Positions 41,619-49,301 of a stretch of 64,000 bases of DNA are shown piece after piece (position 1 is the first letter of the stretch; the number at the start of each line of letters is the position of its first letter). The notes under the pieces are model-generated. The model worked only from the letters and a program-made list of their open reading frames with translations. It made no database searches and was not told the origin of the DNA. This DNA comes from Collinsella aerofaciens (GTDB lineage: Bacteria; Actinomycetota; Coriobacteriia; Coriobacteriales; Coriobacteriaceae), in NCBI RefSeq assembly GCF_028206995.1, contig NZ_JAQLFL010000003.1, positions 109,609 through 173,608 on the forward strand, in the 5' to 3' direction. A program made the translations under genes and the position numbers.

Positions 41619-42347
41619 TTACTCGCAGAGCGAAAGAGCGGCCTCGTCAGCAACGACGACGCAATTGGTGTGGAGCTGCAGGATCGAAGCGGGGCACTCG
41701 GGCGTAACCGGGCCATAGCACATATCGTGCACAGCCTGAGCCTTGGCCTCGCCGTTGGCGACAACCAGAATCATGCGGGCATACATGATGGTCTGGGTGC
41801 CCATGGTGTAAGCCTGACGGGGCACATCATCGATGCTGTCGAACAGGCGGCTGTTGGCCTGAATGGTGCTCTCGGTCAGGTCGACGCAGTGCGTACCCTT
41901 GGAGAAGTGGTCATCGGGCTCGTTGAAGCCAATATGACCGTTATTACCAATGCCGAGCAGCTGCAGATCGGGGTAACCGGCGGCAGCGACGATCTTGTCG
42001 TACTCGGAGCAGGCAGCAGCGGCATCGGGGTTGGAGCCATCGGGCACGTGCGTGTTGTTCAGATCGATATTGATGTGATCGAAGAAGTTCTCGCGCATAA
42101 AGTAGTGATAGCTCTGAGGATCGTCGTGCGAAAGACCGCGATACTCATCCAGGTTATAGGTGCTGACCTCGGCGAAGTCGACGTCGCCCTTCTCGTACCA
42201 AGCGGCGAGCTGCTTGTAGGCACCGATCGGGGTGGAGCCGGTGGCAAGGCCCAGTACACAGTCGGGCTTGAGGATAACCTGGGCCGAGATGATATTGGCG
42301 GCCTTGCGGCTCATATCCTCGTAGTCTTTAGCTTTAATGATCTTCAT
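41619..42347 (-). CDS. nagB: Glucosamine-6-phosphate deaminase
   Basis: A 242-aa enzyme converting glucosamine-6-phosphate to fructose-6-phosphate and ammonia, linking amino-sugar use to glycolysis. Motifs: VLGLATGSTPIG (31-42), NLDEYRGL (66-73), and GIGNNGHIGFNEP (132-144) with catalytic His138 and Glu143. Length is that of the short Gram-positive form. The ATG at 42347 follows GAAAGGACGCG; the frame runs on far upstream without family match. Terminator 29 nt downstream. Together with the EIIA and glmM genes this forms an amino-sugar neighbourhood. Confidence 0.95.
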   Translation of the reverse strand: MKIIKAKDYEDMSRKAANIISAQVILKPDCVLGLATGSTPIGAYKQLAAWYEKGDVDFAEVSTYNLDEYRGLSHDDPQSYHYFMRENFFDHINIDLNNTHVPDGSNPDAAAACSEYDKIVAAAGYPDLQLLGIGNNGHIGFNEPDDHFSKGTHCVDLTESTIQANSRLFDSIDDVPRQAYTMGTQTIMYARMILVVANGEAKAQAVHDMCYGPVTPECPASILQLHTNCVVVADEAALSLCE

Positions 42348-42544
42348 TACGCGTCCTTTCTCGTACAAGAGAGGCAAGGCTCCCTTACAAGCACTTGCCC
42401 GCGGCCCGCGTCGGCCGCAACCAACGTGTGCGGCCACCAGGGCGAGGTCGCGTAATGTATGTGTCTCGTGTCTAGCCGCGTCGAGGCCCCTGCCCGTCCA
42501 CGGTGACCCGAAGCTGTTTAGCCTCGGACGTTTCCCATCTTGCC

Positions 42545-42578
42545 ACGGAGGGCGTCCTCTTTCAAGGGCGCCCTCCGT
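42545..42578 (-). terminator. Hairpin after EIIA gene
   Basis: A stem ACGGAGGGCG/CGCCCTCCGT, extending with one mismatch to 14 bp, lies 41 nt after the EIIA stop. There is no T-run. The rest of 42348-42618 holds nothing else I recognise. Confidence 0.55.
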
Positions 42579-42618
42579 AAACGTGTTTGAATTGTAGGCT
42601 AATGGCCACGTGCACTTG

Positions 42619-43116
42619 CTAGCGCTCGCGAGCAACGATGAGTTGGTCCATCTCTTCGACATGCACGCCAACGGAGCCCTTGATGCTTGAGAACTCAACG
42701 GAGTTGCACACCAAGATGGGAACCGTCACATCGTAGCCCTCGGCAGCAATTGCCTCGCGATCGAACTCAATGAGTACATCGCCCTTATGGACGATGTCAC
42801 CCACTTGCGCATATACGGTAAAGTGCTTGCCCTCGAGCTGAACAGTGTCCAAACCAACGTGAATAAGCACGTCCAAGCCATCGACCGTGTTAAGCGCAAC
42901 GGCATGACCCGTGGGAAAAATCGCCTCGACCTTAGCATCCGCCGGCGCGATCACACGTGTGCCCGTGGGCTGAATCGCCACGCCCTGACCCAAAAGGCCA
43001 GTGGCAAACGTCTGGTCGTTTACCTCGGAAAGCGGAATGACATCGCCCGAGATGGGAGCATCCAGCGTAAGGACTCGACCACGCATACCAAAAGACCTTA
43101 GGACTTTAGTGAACAT
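42619..43116 (-). CDS. PTS system EIIA component, glucose family
   Basis: A 165-aa phosphocarrier that receives phosphate from HPr and passes it to a sugar-specific EIIB, acting in the cytoplasm. The EIIA-Glc fold signatures are APISGDVIPLSEV, HAVALNTVDGLDVLIHVGLDTVQLEG with the two active-site histidines at 71 and 86, and GDIVHKGDVLIEFD. It is a stand-alone domain with no EIIB/EIIC nearby, so it may serve several permeases (N-acetylglucosamine is suggested by nagB and glmM). Start ATG 43116 follows GAGGGGGGAGC. Confidence 0.9.
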   Translation of the reverse strand: MFTKVLRSFGMRGRVLTLDAPISGDVIPLSEVNDQTFATGLLGQGVAIQPTGTRVIAPADAKVEAIFPTGHAVALNTVDGLDVLIHVGLDTVQLEGKHFTVYAQVGDIVHKGDVLIEFDREAIAAEGYDVTVPILVCNSVEFSSIKGSVGVHVEEMDQLIVARER

Positions 43117-43188
43117 GCTCCCCCCTCGGACATACCAATCAATCAAAATAGCCTTAACAGTTTACCACTTGGCACCCGTTATTGACCA

Positions 43189-44526
43189 TTAGGGAAGTTC
43201 GCGCTTGACAACCTCGACGATGTCGTCGACAACGCGCTGGGTCAGCTCGTGTGTCTCGGCCTCGGCCATAACGCGAACCAGCGGCTCGGTACCGCTCGGG
43301 CGCACCAGGATACGGCCGCGACCATTGAGCTCCTTCTCGGCGGCAGCGACGGCGTCCCAAATGGGCTGGCAATCGTCCAGGCCGGCCTTGTTGTCGGAAT
43401 GCACGTTGACGAGCACCTGCGGGTACTTCTTCATGATGCCGGCAAGGTCGGTGAGGGTGCGGCCGGTGCGCTTGAGCACGGCCAGAAGCTGCAGGGCCGT
43501 CACCAAGCCGTCGCCGGTGGTGTTGTGCTCCAGGAAGATGATGTGGCCGGACTGCTCGCCGCCGATGACAGCGCCGTCCGCGAGCATGCGCTCCAATACG
43601 TAGCGGTCGCCCACGGCGGTCTGCACCATCTCAAAGCCCTGCTCCTTCATGGCAATGGAAAAGCCCAGGTTGCACATAACGGTCGAGACAATCTCGGAGT
43701 TGGCGAGCTTACCGCGAGCAGCCAGGTCGGAACCGCAGATAGCCAGGATGTAGTCGCCATCAATCTCGTTGCCCTCGCTGTCCACGAACAGCACGCGATC
43801 GGCGTCGCCATCGTGGGCCAGGCCGATGTCGGCATGGGTACGCAGTACGAGCTCACGCAGGGGCTCAAGGTGAGTGGAGCCGCACTCGACGTTAATGTCG
43901 GTGCCGCAGTAGTCGGTGTTGATGGCATGGACCGTGGCGCCCAGGCGCTGCAACGCGGCGGGCGTGGTCTGGCAAGAAGCGCCGTGGCCGCAGTCGACGG
44001 CAACAACCAGACCGTCGAGTTTAAGGCCGTCGAGGGTGCTGATAGCGTGGTCGACATATGCCTTGCGAGCGTCCTTCATCTTGATGATGTGACCCACACC
44101 GGCACCGGTCGGCAGCGTATCGGCAGCCATGGCCTCCTCGGACATGACCCAAGCGCTGATCTCTTCCTCGACAGCATCGGGAAGCTTCATGCCCTTGCGG
44201 CTAAAGAACTTGATGCCGTTGAACTCCGGCGGATTGTGCGAAGCGGAAATGACGATGCCGCCGTCGAGCTCGTTTTGGACGGTGAGCAGCGCCACGGCCG
44301 GCGTAGGAATGACGCCGCAGCAGTGCGGGCGGCCGCCCTCGGCCATAATGCCGGCGGTCAGAGCACTCTCGAGCATGGTGCCCGAAAGGCGCGTGTCGCG
44401 GCCGATGCAAATGTCCGGACCAAGGAACTTGGTCGCCGCACGGCCGAGGCGAAACGCGAGGTCGCACGAGAGGTCGGCGTTGGCGACGCCACGGACGCCG
44501 TCGGTACCGAAGATGTTCTGGGGCAT
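43189..44526 (-). CDS. glmM: Phosphoglucosamine mutase
   Basis: A 445-aa enzyme converting glucosamine-6-phosphate to glucosamine-1-phosphate for cell-wall precursors. It starts MPQNIFGTDGVRGVAN, has the phosphoserine loop ISASHNPPEFNGIKFF (Ser96), metal loop DGDADRVLFVD, sugar loop GGEQSGHIIF and phosphate-binding RPSGTEPLVRVMAEA. All four domains are complete. ATG 44526 follows GAAGGAGCG. With nagB close by, the locus can send glucosamine-6-phosphate either to the wall or to glycolysis. Confidence 0.96.
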   Translation of the reverse strand: MPQNIFGTDGVRGVANADLSCDLAFRLGRAATKFLGPDICIGRDTRLSGTMLESALTAGIMAEGGRPHCCGVIPTPAVALLTVQNELDGGIVISASHNPPEFNGIKFFSRKGMKLPDAVEEEISAWVMSEEAMAADTLPTGAGVGHIIKMKDARKAYVDHAISTLDGLKLDGLVVAVDCGHGASCQTTPAALQRLGATVHAINTDYCGTDINVECGSTHLEPLRELVLRTHADIGLAHDGDADRVLFVDSEGNEIDGDYILAICGSDLAARGKLANSEIVSTVMCNLGFSIAMKEQGFEMVQTAVGDRYVLERMLADGAVIGGEQSGHIIFLEHNTTGDGLVTALQLLAVLKRTGRTLTDLAGIMKKYPQVLVNVHSDNKAGLDDCQPIWDAVAAAEKELNGRGRILVRPSGTEPLVRVMAEAETHELTQRVVDDIVEVVKRELP

Positions 44527-44583
44527 AGGATCGCTCCTTCCCAAGTGGGCAAAACGCAGCCGCCCACCCTAGTCGAAAAAGAA

Positions 44584-44619
44584 AAGCGGGACCCGCCGAG
44601 CAATCGGCAGGCCCCGCTT
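44584..44619 (-). terminator. Terminator after rpsI
   Basis: A long stem (AGCGGGACCCGCCGA with TCGGCAGGCCCCGCT, minor mismatches) and a minus-strand tail TTTTCTTTTTC, 30 nt after rpsI. Confidence 0.8.
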
Positions 44620-44649
44620 GTACATTGCATCTCGTAAGGAGATAAAACC

Positions 44650-45045
<396 letters not shown>

Positions 45046-45047
45046 CT

Positions 45048-45491
45048 TTAAGCCTCCAGCTCAATCTTCGTGGGGTTCTGGGCAGCATGCGGATGCTCGG
45101 CACCAGCGTAGACCTTAAGCTTGGTCATCTGGGCACGGCCGAGGGTGGTCTTGGGCAGCATGCCGCGAACGGCGCGCTCGATGACCTTCTCCGGGTGCTT
45201 CTCCATAGCCTGGCGGAAGCTCTCAGCCTTGAGGCCGCCGTTGTAGCCGCTGTGGCGATAATAGGTCTTCGTGTCGGCCTTGTTACCGGTAAGCTGGACC
45301 TTATCGGCATTGATGACGACAACGAAGTCGCCGCAGTCGCTGTTGGGCGTGAACTGGGGCTTGTTCTTACCGCGCAGGATCATTGCGATCTGGGTGGCAA
45401 GACGGCCCAGGACAGCACCATCGGCGTCGACGAGAACCCAGTTGCGCTGGACCTCGCCCTGCTTGGCGTAGTGAGTCGATTTCGAAATCAC
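45048..45491 (-). CDS. rplM: 50S ribosomal protein L13
   Basis: A 147-aa large-subunit assembly protein. Recognisable parts are [56 protein letters not shown] and [16 protein letters not shown], ending [13 protein letters not shown]. Start ATG-type codon at 45491 follows GGAGGAG. First gene of the rplM-rpsI operon. Confidence 0.98.
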   Translation of the reverse strand: MISKSTHYAKQGEVQRNWVLVDADGAVLGRLATQIAMILRGKNKPQFTPNSDCGDFVVVINADKVQLTGNKADTKTYYRHSGYNGGLKAESFRQAMEKHPEKVIERAVRGMLPKTTLGRAQMTKLKVYAGAEHPHAAQNPTKIELEA

Positions 45492-45519
45492 TTAGACTCC
45501 TCCATGTACAGTACGTGTT

Positions 45520-45551
45520 GTTACAGAGATTCACGGGGCTCTGCAAGTAAC
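45520..45551 (-). promoter_or_regulatory. Hairpin in rplM leader
   Basis: GTTAC/GTAAC and AGAG/CTCT pair around a short asymmetric bulge, 29 nt before the rplM start. It could be an autoregulatory L13 leader structure; similar leaders are known in other bacteria, but no consensus was checked. Confidence 0.35.
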
Positions 45552-45648
45552 CCGTCCATATTACCCCGCTCGTCGCTCGAGTCAACAGGTATTTTGGCTC
45601 TGACCAGACTTTCTGCACATGTCGTCCATGGGTCATGACGTCGCGACG

Positions 45649-46527
45649 CTAGCGCTCGACAAACGCCTCGATATCTCCCAGCAAGCGCTTTGCCTCCTGG
45701 CGACCCTGAATATACAGGTCGAGGAGCTTTGCCGGATCGTGCTCAACGTGACCGACCTCGACCGGCTTTTGCGGAGCGACGACCAGCGCGCGGCCCTCGC
45801 GCTCATACTTCCACAGATGCATGCGCTGGATGTTATAGCGATCGTGGCGCGTCTCGATAGCCTCGAGCAGGTAGGGGTAGTCGGCATAGCGAGCGCGTGC
45901 GGCTGGCATAAACTCGTAGGGCTTTTTCTCGTACGAACGGTCCTGCGTGACAATGACAACCGCGCGATTGAAGCCCGCCTCCTCCAGCACGTGCTCGATG
46001 GGGACCGAATCGGCTACGCCGCCGTCGACGTATTTGTGCCCGTCTATCTCGACCGGCGGCGTCACCAGCGGCAGCGACGTCGAGGCGCGCACGGCGTCGA
46101 GGTCAAGTACGGCGCTTTTGACCGGCAGGTAGGCAGCGGTTCCAAACAGCATGTCCGTCGCAACGGCGTACATCTCGATGGGGTTCGCGTCGAACGTCTC
46201 GCTATCAAAAGGATCCAGGCGGTCCTGGACATCGTTGAAGATAAAGTCGTAGCCGACGATGGAGCCCGTGGACGCAAACGATGCGGCGCCCATGAAGCGG
46301 CTGTCGTTGCAGAAAGCCAGGTTGATGCGGTTGGCACGGCCGATCTGGTGCGACTTGTAGTTTACGCCGTTGAGGGCGCCGGCCGATACGCCATATACCG
46401 CCGGAATCTCGACGCCGGCCTCCATGAGAACGTCGAGCACGCCGGCGGTAAATTGCCCGCGGAAGCTGCCGCCCTCCAGAACGAGCGCGACCTTGCCGGC
46501 GTTCTTTGCCTTATCTTCTGCAGTCAT
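45649..46527 (-). CDS. Patatin-like phospholipase
   Basis: A 292-aa lipid hydrolase of the bacterial RssA/YjjU type. It has the oxyanion loop VLEGGSFRGQFTAGVL (17-32), nucleophile elbow GVSAGALNG (Ser48) and the dyad aspartate in YVDGGVADSVP. No signal peptide, so it should be cytoplasmic or peripheral. The second half (DYPYLLEAIETRHDRYNIQRMHLWKYEREG, then VVAPQKPVEVGHVEHDPAKL) matches the DUF6363-type tail often fused to these patatins. Substrate unknown. The upstream side is filled by a hairpin array, not by a gene. Confidence 0.88.
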   Translation of the reverse strand: MTAEDKAKNAGKVALVLEGGSFRGQFTAGVLDVLMEAGVEIPAVYGVSAGALNGVNYKSHQIGRANRINLAFCNDSRFMGAASFASTGSIVGYDFIFNDVQDRLDPFDSETFDANPIEMYAVATDMLFGTAAYLPVKSAVLDLDAVRASTSLPLVTPPVEIDGHKYVDGGVADSVPIEHVLEEAGFNRAVVIVTQDRSYEKKPYEFMPAARARYADYPYLLEAIETRHDRYNIQRMHLWKYEREGRALVVAPQKPVEVGHVEHDPAKLLDLYIQGRQEAKRLLGDIEAFVER

Positions 46528-46614
46528 ATTGACCTCCTGCGATTGCGTTTTGGCTTTCTTCTACCCAGTTTTGGAATGGAGGGCGCATAGGTTTTGGAGG
46601 TGAGAAGATGGAGC

Positions 46615-46880
46615 GGATAGCGCGTCCCAGTTTGAGGCGGGATTCCGGGACGCGCTTTCCGCTTGGACTGCCGTTGGGAAAGCGCGTCCCGTTCTGCGCG
46701 GATTCCGGGATGAGCTTTCCGTCAACAGCCCATCCGGAAAATGCATCCCATTCCGAATGAGGATTCCGGGATGCGGTTTCCACTTGATGTGCCATCCGGA
46801 AACCACGTCCCAGTCTGAGAGCGGACTCCGGGACGCACTTTCCGCCTGGGCCGCCATTGGGAAAGCGCGTCCCACCCTGC
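46615..46880. repeat. Tandem ~61-bp hairpin array
   Basis: Four units and part of a fifth start at about 46615, 46677, 46737, 46798 and 46860. Each begins GGAAAGCGCGTCCC or a variant and contains GGATTCCGGGACGCGCTTTCC-like sequence, so each unit folds on itself. The period (60-62) is not a multiple of three, which argues against a repetitive protein. Confidence 0.75.
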
Positions 46881-46890
46881 GTTGCCGTAG

Positions 46891-47147
46891 CGTTTGCTTA
46901 ACGCCCGCGCCCTGCACAGAGTTCGATTCTCCGCGGGTTTGGGGTTCCGTTGATGCGGCGCATGGCAGGCTGAGATTCGATAAACATCGCATCTGTTCTG
47001 GGCTGGGGCATTGCGCGGAGAATCCGCGTATTTGCTTCGCAAATCCGCACCGGCTTCGGCCGCCTGTCGGCGTCCTCGCCCGCGGGCTAAAAACGCTTAC
47101 GCGTTTTCTTTACGCACGCGCCCTGCACAGAGTTCGATTCTCCGCGG
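46891..47147. repeat. Scar-like direct repeats near tmRNA
   Basis: A 36-bp sequence (46901-46936 and 47112-47147, one mismatch) containing CAGAGTTCGATTCTCCGCGG, an inverted copy of the tmRNA T-arm, occurs twice, 211 bp apart. Between them are a hairpin AAAACGCTTACGCGTTTT (47091-47108) and a piece of the tmRNA 3' end (GATTCTCCGCGC on the minus strand, about 47015-47026). Confidence 0.65.
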
Positions 47148-47166
47148 TGCGGACTAGAAATAAAAA

Positions 47167-47194
47167 GGCAGGTAGATATGAGTATCTACCTGCC
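47167..47194 (-). terminator. tmRNA terminator
   Basis: A 12-bp stem GGCAGGTAGATA/TATCTACCTGCC with a 4-nt loop and TTTTTA on the minus strand, 9 nt after the tmRNA 3' end. Confidence 0.9.
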
Positions 47195-47203
47195 TGTTAC
47201 TTA

Positions 47204-47567
47204 TGGTGGAGGCGCGGAGAATCGAACTCCGGTCCACGAAAGCCCCCTGATTGGCATCTCCAAGCTCAGTCGCTGGTTTAGTCTCGGACGCTTTGCGCGC
47301 AGCGACACGCTCGCGGCGTCCTAACCGGTTCGGTCTTAGCCTGCGCCATACCGATTACGTGCGCAGGAGCATTCCCCTAAAATGACGTCGCGCCGGTGTC
47401 GGGGAAATCACCGGGTTGACGCGCCGCTATAAACTAAGCAGCGAGAGCCATAGGCTCAAAAGAAGAGTTGTTGTCAATTCAATTTGACGGTACCCCTGTT
47501 TAACGAGGCGAGGAGACCTCGGCTTGCTTCCTCTCTCAGAGCTATCGTGTCGAAACCAGTCGCCCCC
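47204..47567 (-). ncRNA. ssrA: tmRNA (SsrA)
   Basis: A 364-nt transfer-messenger RNA that rescues stalled ribosomes. The 5' end GGGGGCGACTGGTTTCGAC and 3' end GGAGTTCGATTCTCCGC then GCCTCCACCA pair as the tRNA-like acceptor (GGGGGCG/CGCCTCC) and T-arm. The tag reading frame ends DNNSSFEPMALAA then TAG, with the typical ALAA degradation signal. Pseudoknot-like G+C-rich pairings follow the tag. Ends were set by acceptor pairing and by the encoded CCA. Confidence 0.95.
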
Positions 47568-47804
47568 GAATGTCGGGAAAGTCTGGATGGCATTGGGCAC
47601 GAGCACCCAACACCCGTCGACTTTTCAAGGAACATGCGGGGCGAGCCCCGCTTGCGAAGTGTTATCTTACCACGTTCTGAAAGCGGACAGCTGTTCTATG
47701 CACGAGCTGTGAAGACCCCAATGTGCGCCGCACTTCGCACTTTTGCTACCGATCGCGTCACGTATATTTTCGCCAAGCAAAATTGACCCGTCGAAAGGAC
47801 CGTT

Positions 47805-48239
47805 ATGAATACCAAGCAGCAACTCGTCAATGCCCTCGCAGGCCTGGGTTCAACCATTACCGAAGCTATGGATGTCATCGAAGGCTTTGTCCCCTGCGGA
47901 CATCCCGCCCTCACGGTATCCAACGCACTCGTCGCGCTGGACGCCGACGATGATGCAGCTCTCGCCCAGCAGCTTGAGACCGTCGAGGGCTTTATCGACC
48001 ACGTGAGTGAGAACCGCGGCGTGGCCGCCTACCACGGCATCGAGGTCGAGCTCGCGGGTCCCAAAGCCGATCTGCTCGCAGCAATCCGCGAGGTAGGCGC
48101 CCTTATGCAGACCGCAGGCGTCAAGAACACCCAGGTCAACGAGTGGGTCTACCGTAGTCTGGCAGCACTCGACAGCTCCGATGAAAAGGCAGCCGAGCAG
48201 CTCGCAGAAAGTCCCACCATCAAGGCCGAGCTTTTGTAA
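47805..48239 (+). CDS. Hypothetical helical acidic protein
   Basis: A 144-aa soluble protein, Ala/Glu/Asp/Leu-rich and helical throughout, for example LAQQLETVEGFIDHVSEN and KADLLAAIREVGALMQTAG. The ATG at 47805 follows CGAAAGGACCG. There are no membrane segments and no motif I recognise. It stands alone between tmRNA and the toxin-antitoxin pair. It is real by start signal and codon use, but no function is offered. Confidence 0.6.
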   Translation: MNTKQQLVNALAGLGSTITEAMDVIEGFVPCGHPALTVSNALVALDADDDAALAQQLETVEGFIDHVSENRGVAAYHGIEVELAGPKADLLAAIREVGALMQTAGVKNTQVNEWVYRSLAALDSSDEKAAEQLAESPTIKAELL

Positions 48240-48297
48240 ATAGCAGGCGCGGGCCCCTTGGCGCATCGTCGTCCAAGAGGCCCGCAAACAGTTCGCG

Positions 48298-48813
48298 TCA
48301 ACCGATAGCCGCGCCGCCGCGTTCGGCCAAAGTCAGAATCGGCATCATTTGGCGCGGGGTCTTTGCTGCAAGATCGGCATGTTCGAGCAGTTTGCGATCG
48401 CTAGTCACCAAGTAATCGACCTGCGCGCGCTTGCATGCGGCAAGCACCAAGTTGTCCTCGTAATCGCGATGGAGCGCTAAGTATTTGTCGGCCAGCCAAA
48501 GGTCCGACGCATCTGCACCCACGGCCGTGGCGTTTTCGGTCATGTTCCGAACAAACGCCAACGCCGCATCGCCAATTGCGCGGGCAGATGCCTCGTCGAG
48601 CGCTCCCCCGCTGGCAAGAACGCTACGCTTCAGCTCGTGTTGGACAACGTACAGCACGTCCTTAGCGATATGCACCGGGAAGAACAGCAACGCCCCCGCC
48701 TCCGTCGCCTGCCCAATAAACGCACGCGCGGCAAGCGACTCGGCATGGTCGACGCAAAACGAATCAACCCATACGTTGGCATCCACCATTATTTTGAGGG
48801 GAGCCCCACTCAC
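48298..48813 (-). CDS. PIN-domain toxin-like ribonuclease
   Basis: A 171-aa VapC-like protein. After a short start it reads IMVDANVWVDSF with the first metal-binding Asp (Asp11), and near the end DYEDNLVLAACKRAQVDYLVTSDRKLL, the typical acidic positions of the PIN active site. It starts at GTG 48813, overlapping the antitoxin stop by four bases (GTGA), which is usual for toxin-antitoxin pairs. It would cleave RNA when free of antitoxin. Target unknown. An ATG inside at about 48789 is an alternative start. Confidence 0.8.
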   Translation of the reverse strand: MSGAPLKIMVDANVWVDSFCVDHAESLAARAFIGQATEAGALLFFPVHIAKDVLYVVQHELKRSVLASGGALDEASARAIGDAALAFVRNMTENATAVGADASDLWLADKYLALHRDYEDNLVLAACKRAQVDYLVTSDRKLLEHADLAAKTPRQMMPILTLAERGGAAIG

Positions 48814-49163
48814 TGGATCATCCCCTTTTGGCGATAGCGCTCGTCCATGGCTTCGGAATAGATTGTGTCCCAACCGCGATCGTCGGATACGGGCGACGCA
48901 GCGATGCCCAAGTCTGCATAGAGCCGGTCTGCCGCTGCCCACGACGCGGCGAACGGAGTATCGGGCGCGACGGTCTGCTGCCGGTCGTCGACGGCCGCAA
49001 GCACTTCCTCGCACTGCCCGCCACCCTGCGCGACCTTGGCCACCACCTTTTTGATGAGCTTGGGCAGCGACCCGCCCGAAAGCCGCAGCGCCTCCTCGGC
49101 ACGGTTCTTGACCTGGCGATCCACGCGAACGTTCACCTGCGCCATGCCGCTAACAGTACCCAT
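48810..49163 (-). CDS. RelB/DinJ-like antitoxin
   Basis: A 117-aa protein, first gene of the pair. AQVNVRVDRQVKNRAEEALRLSGGSLPKLIKKVV is a ribbon-helix-helix start as in RelB/DinJ antitoxins, and the rest (FAASWAAADRLYADLGI, DTIYSEAMDERYRQKG) would wrap the toxin. Partner is a PIN protein rather than RelE, a mixed pairing that occurs elsewhere. Start at 49163 (GGTGAGGTTGAG upstream) is preferred; the ATG at 49145 is possible. A promoter with two GCTAGCACA boxes lies immediately upstream. Confidence 0.75.
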   Translation of the reverse strand: MGTVSGMAQVNVRVDRQVKNRAEEALRLSGGSLPKLIKKVVAKVAQGGGQCEEVLAAVDDRQQTVAPDTPFAASWAAADRLYADLGIAASPVSDDRGWDTIYSEAMDERYRQKGMIQ

Positions 49164-49194
49164 CTCAACCTCACCTTCGACTTTTGCTATCTAA

Positions 49195-49232
49195 GCTAGC
49201 ACAACTATATATTTCTGCTAGCACATGGTCAA
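49195..49232 (-). promoter_or_regulatory. Toxin-antitoxin promoter with operator boxes
   Basis: On the minus strand TTGACC (49232-49227) and TATAGT (49209-49204) are spaced by 17 bp, a good sigma-70 promoter. Two identical boxes GCTAGCACA (49195-49203, 49217-49225) overlap it, as expected for autorepression by the antitoxin. Confidence 0.65.
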
Positions 49233-49301
49233 ACGCAAAAGGCCTGCATTCTGGCGGCTGCAACACCGCCCAAATGCAGGCCAAAAACTTAAGTAAAAAC
49301 G

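Noticed and set aside
46615..46880. CRISPR array
   Set aside because: The repeats are in direct tandem without unique spacers of constant length, and no cas gene is near.
46511..46992. Minus-strand frames with repeated peptides such as ESASRNP and GRAFP
   Set aside because: They are translations of the 61-bp hairpin array, with period not divisible by three, no ribosome site and no consistent frame.
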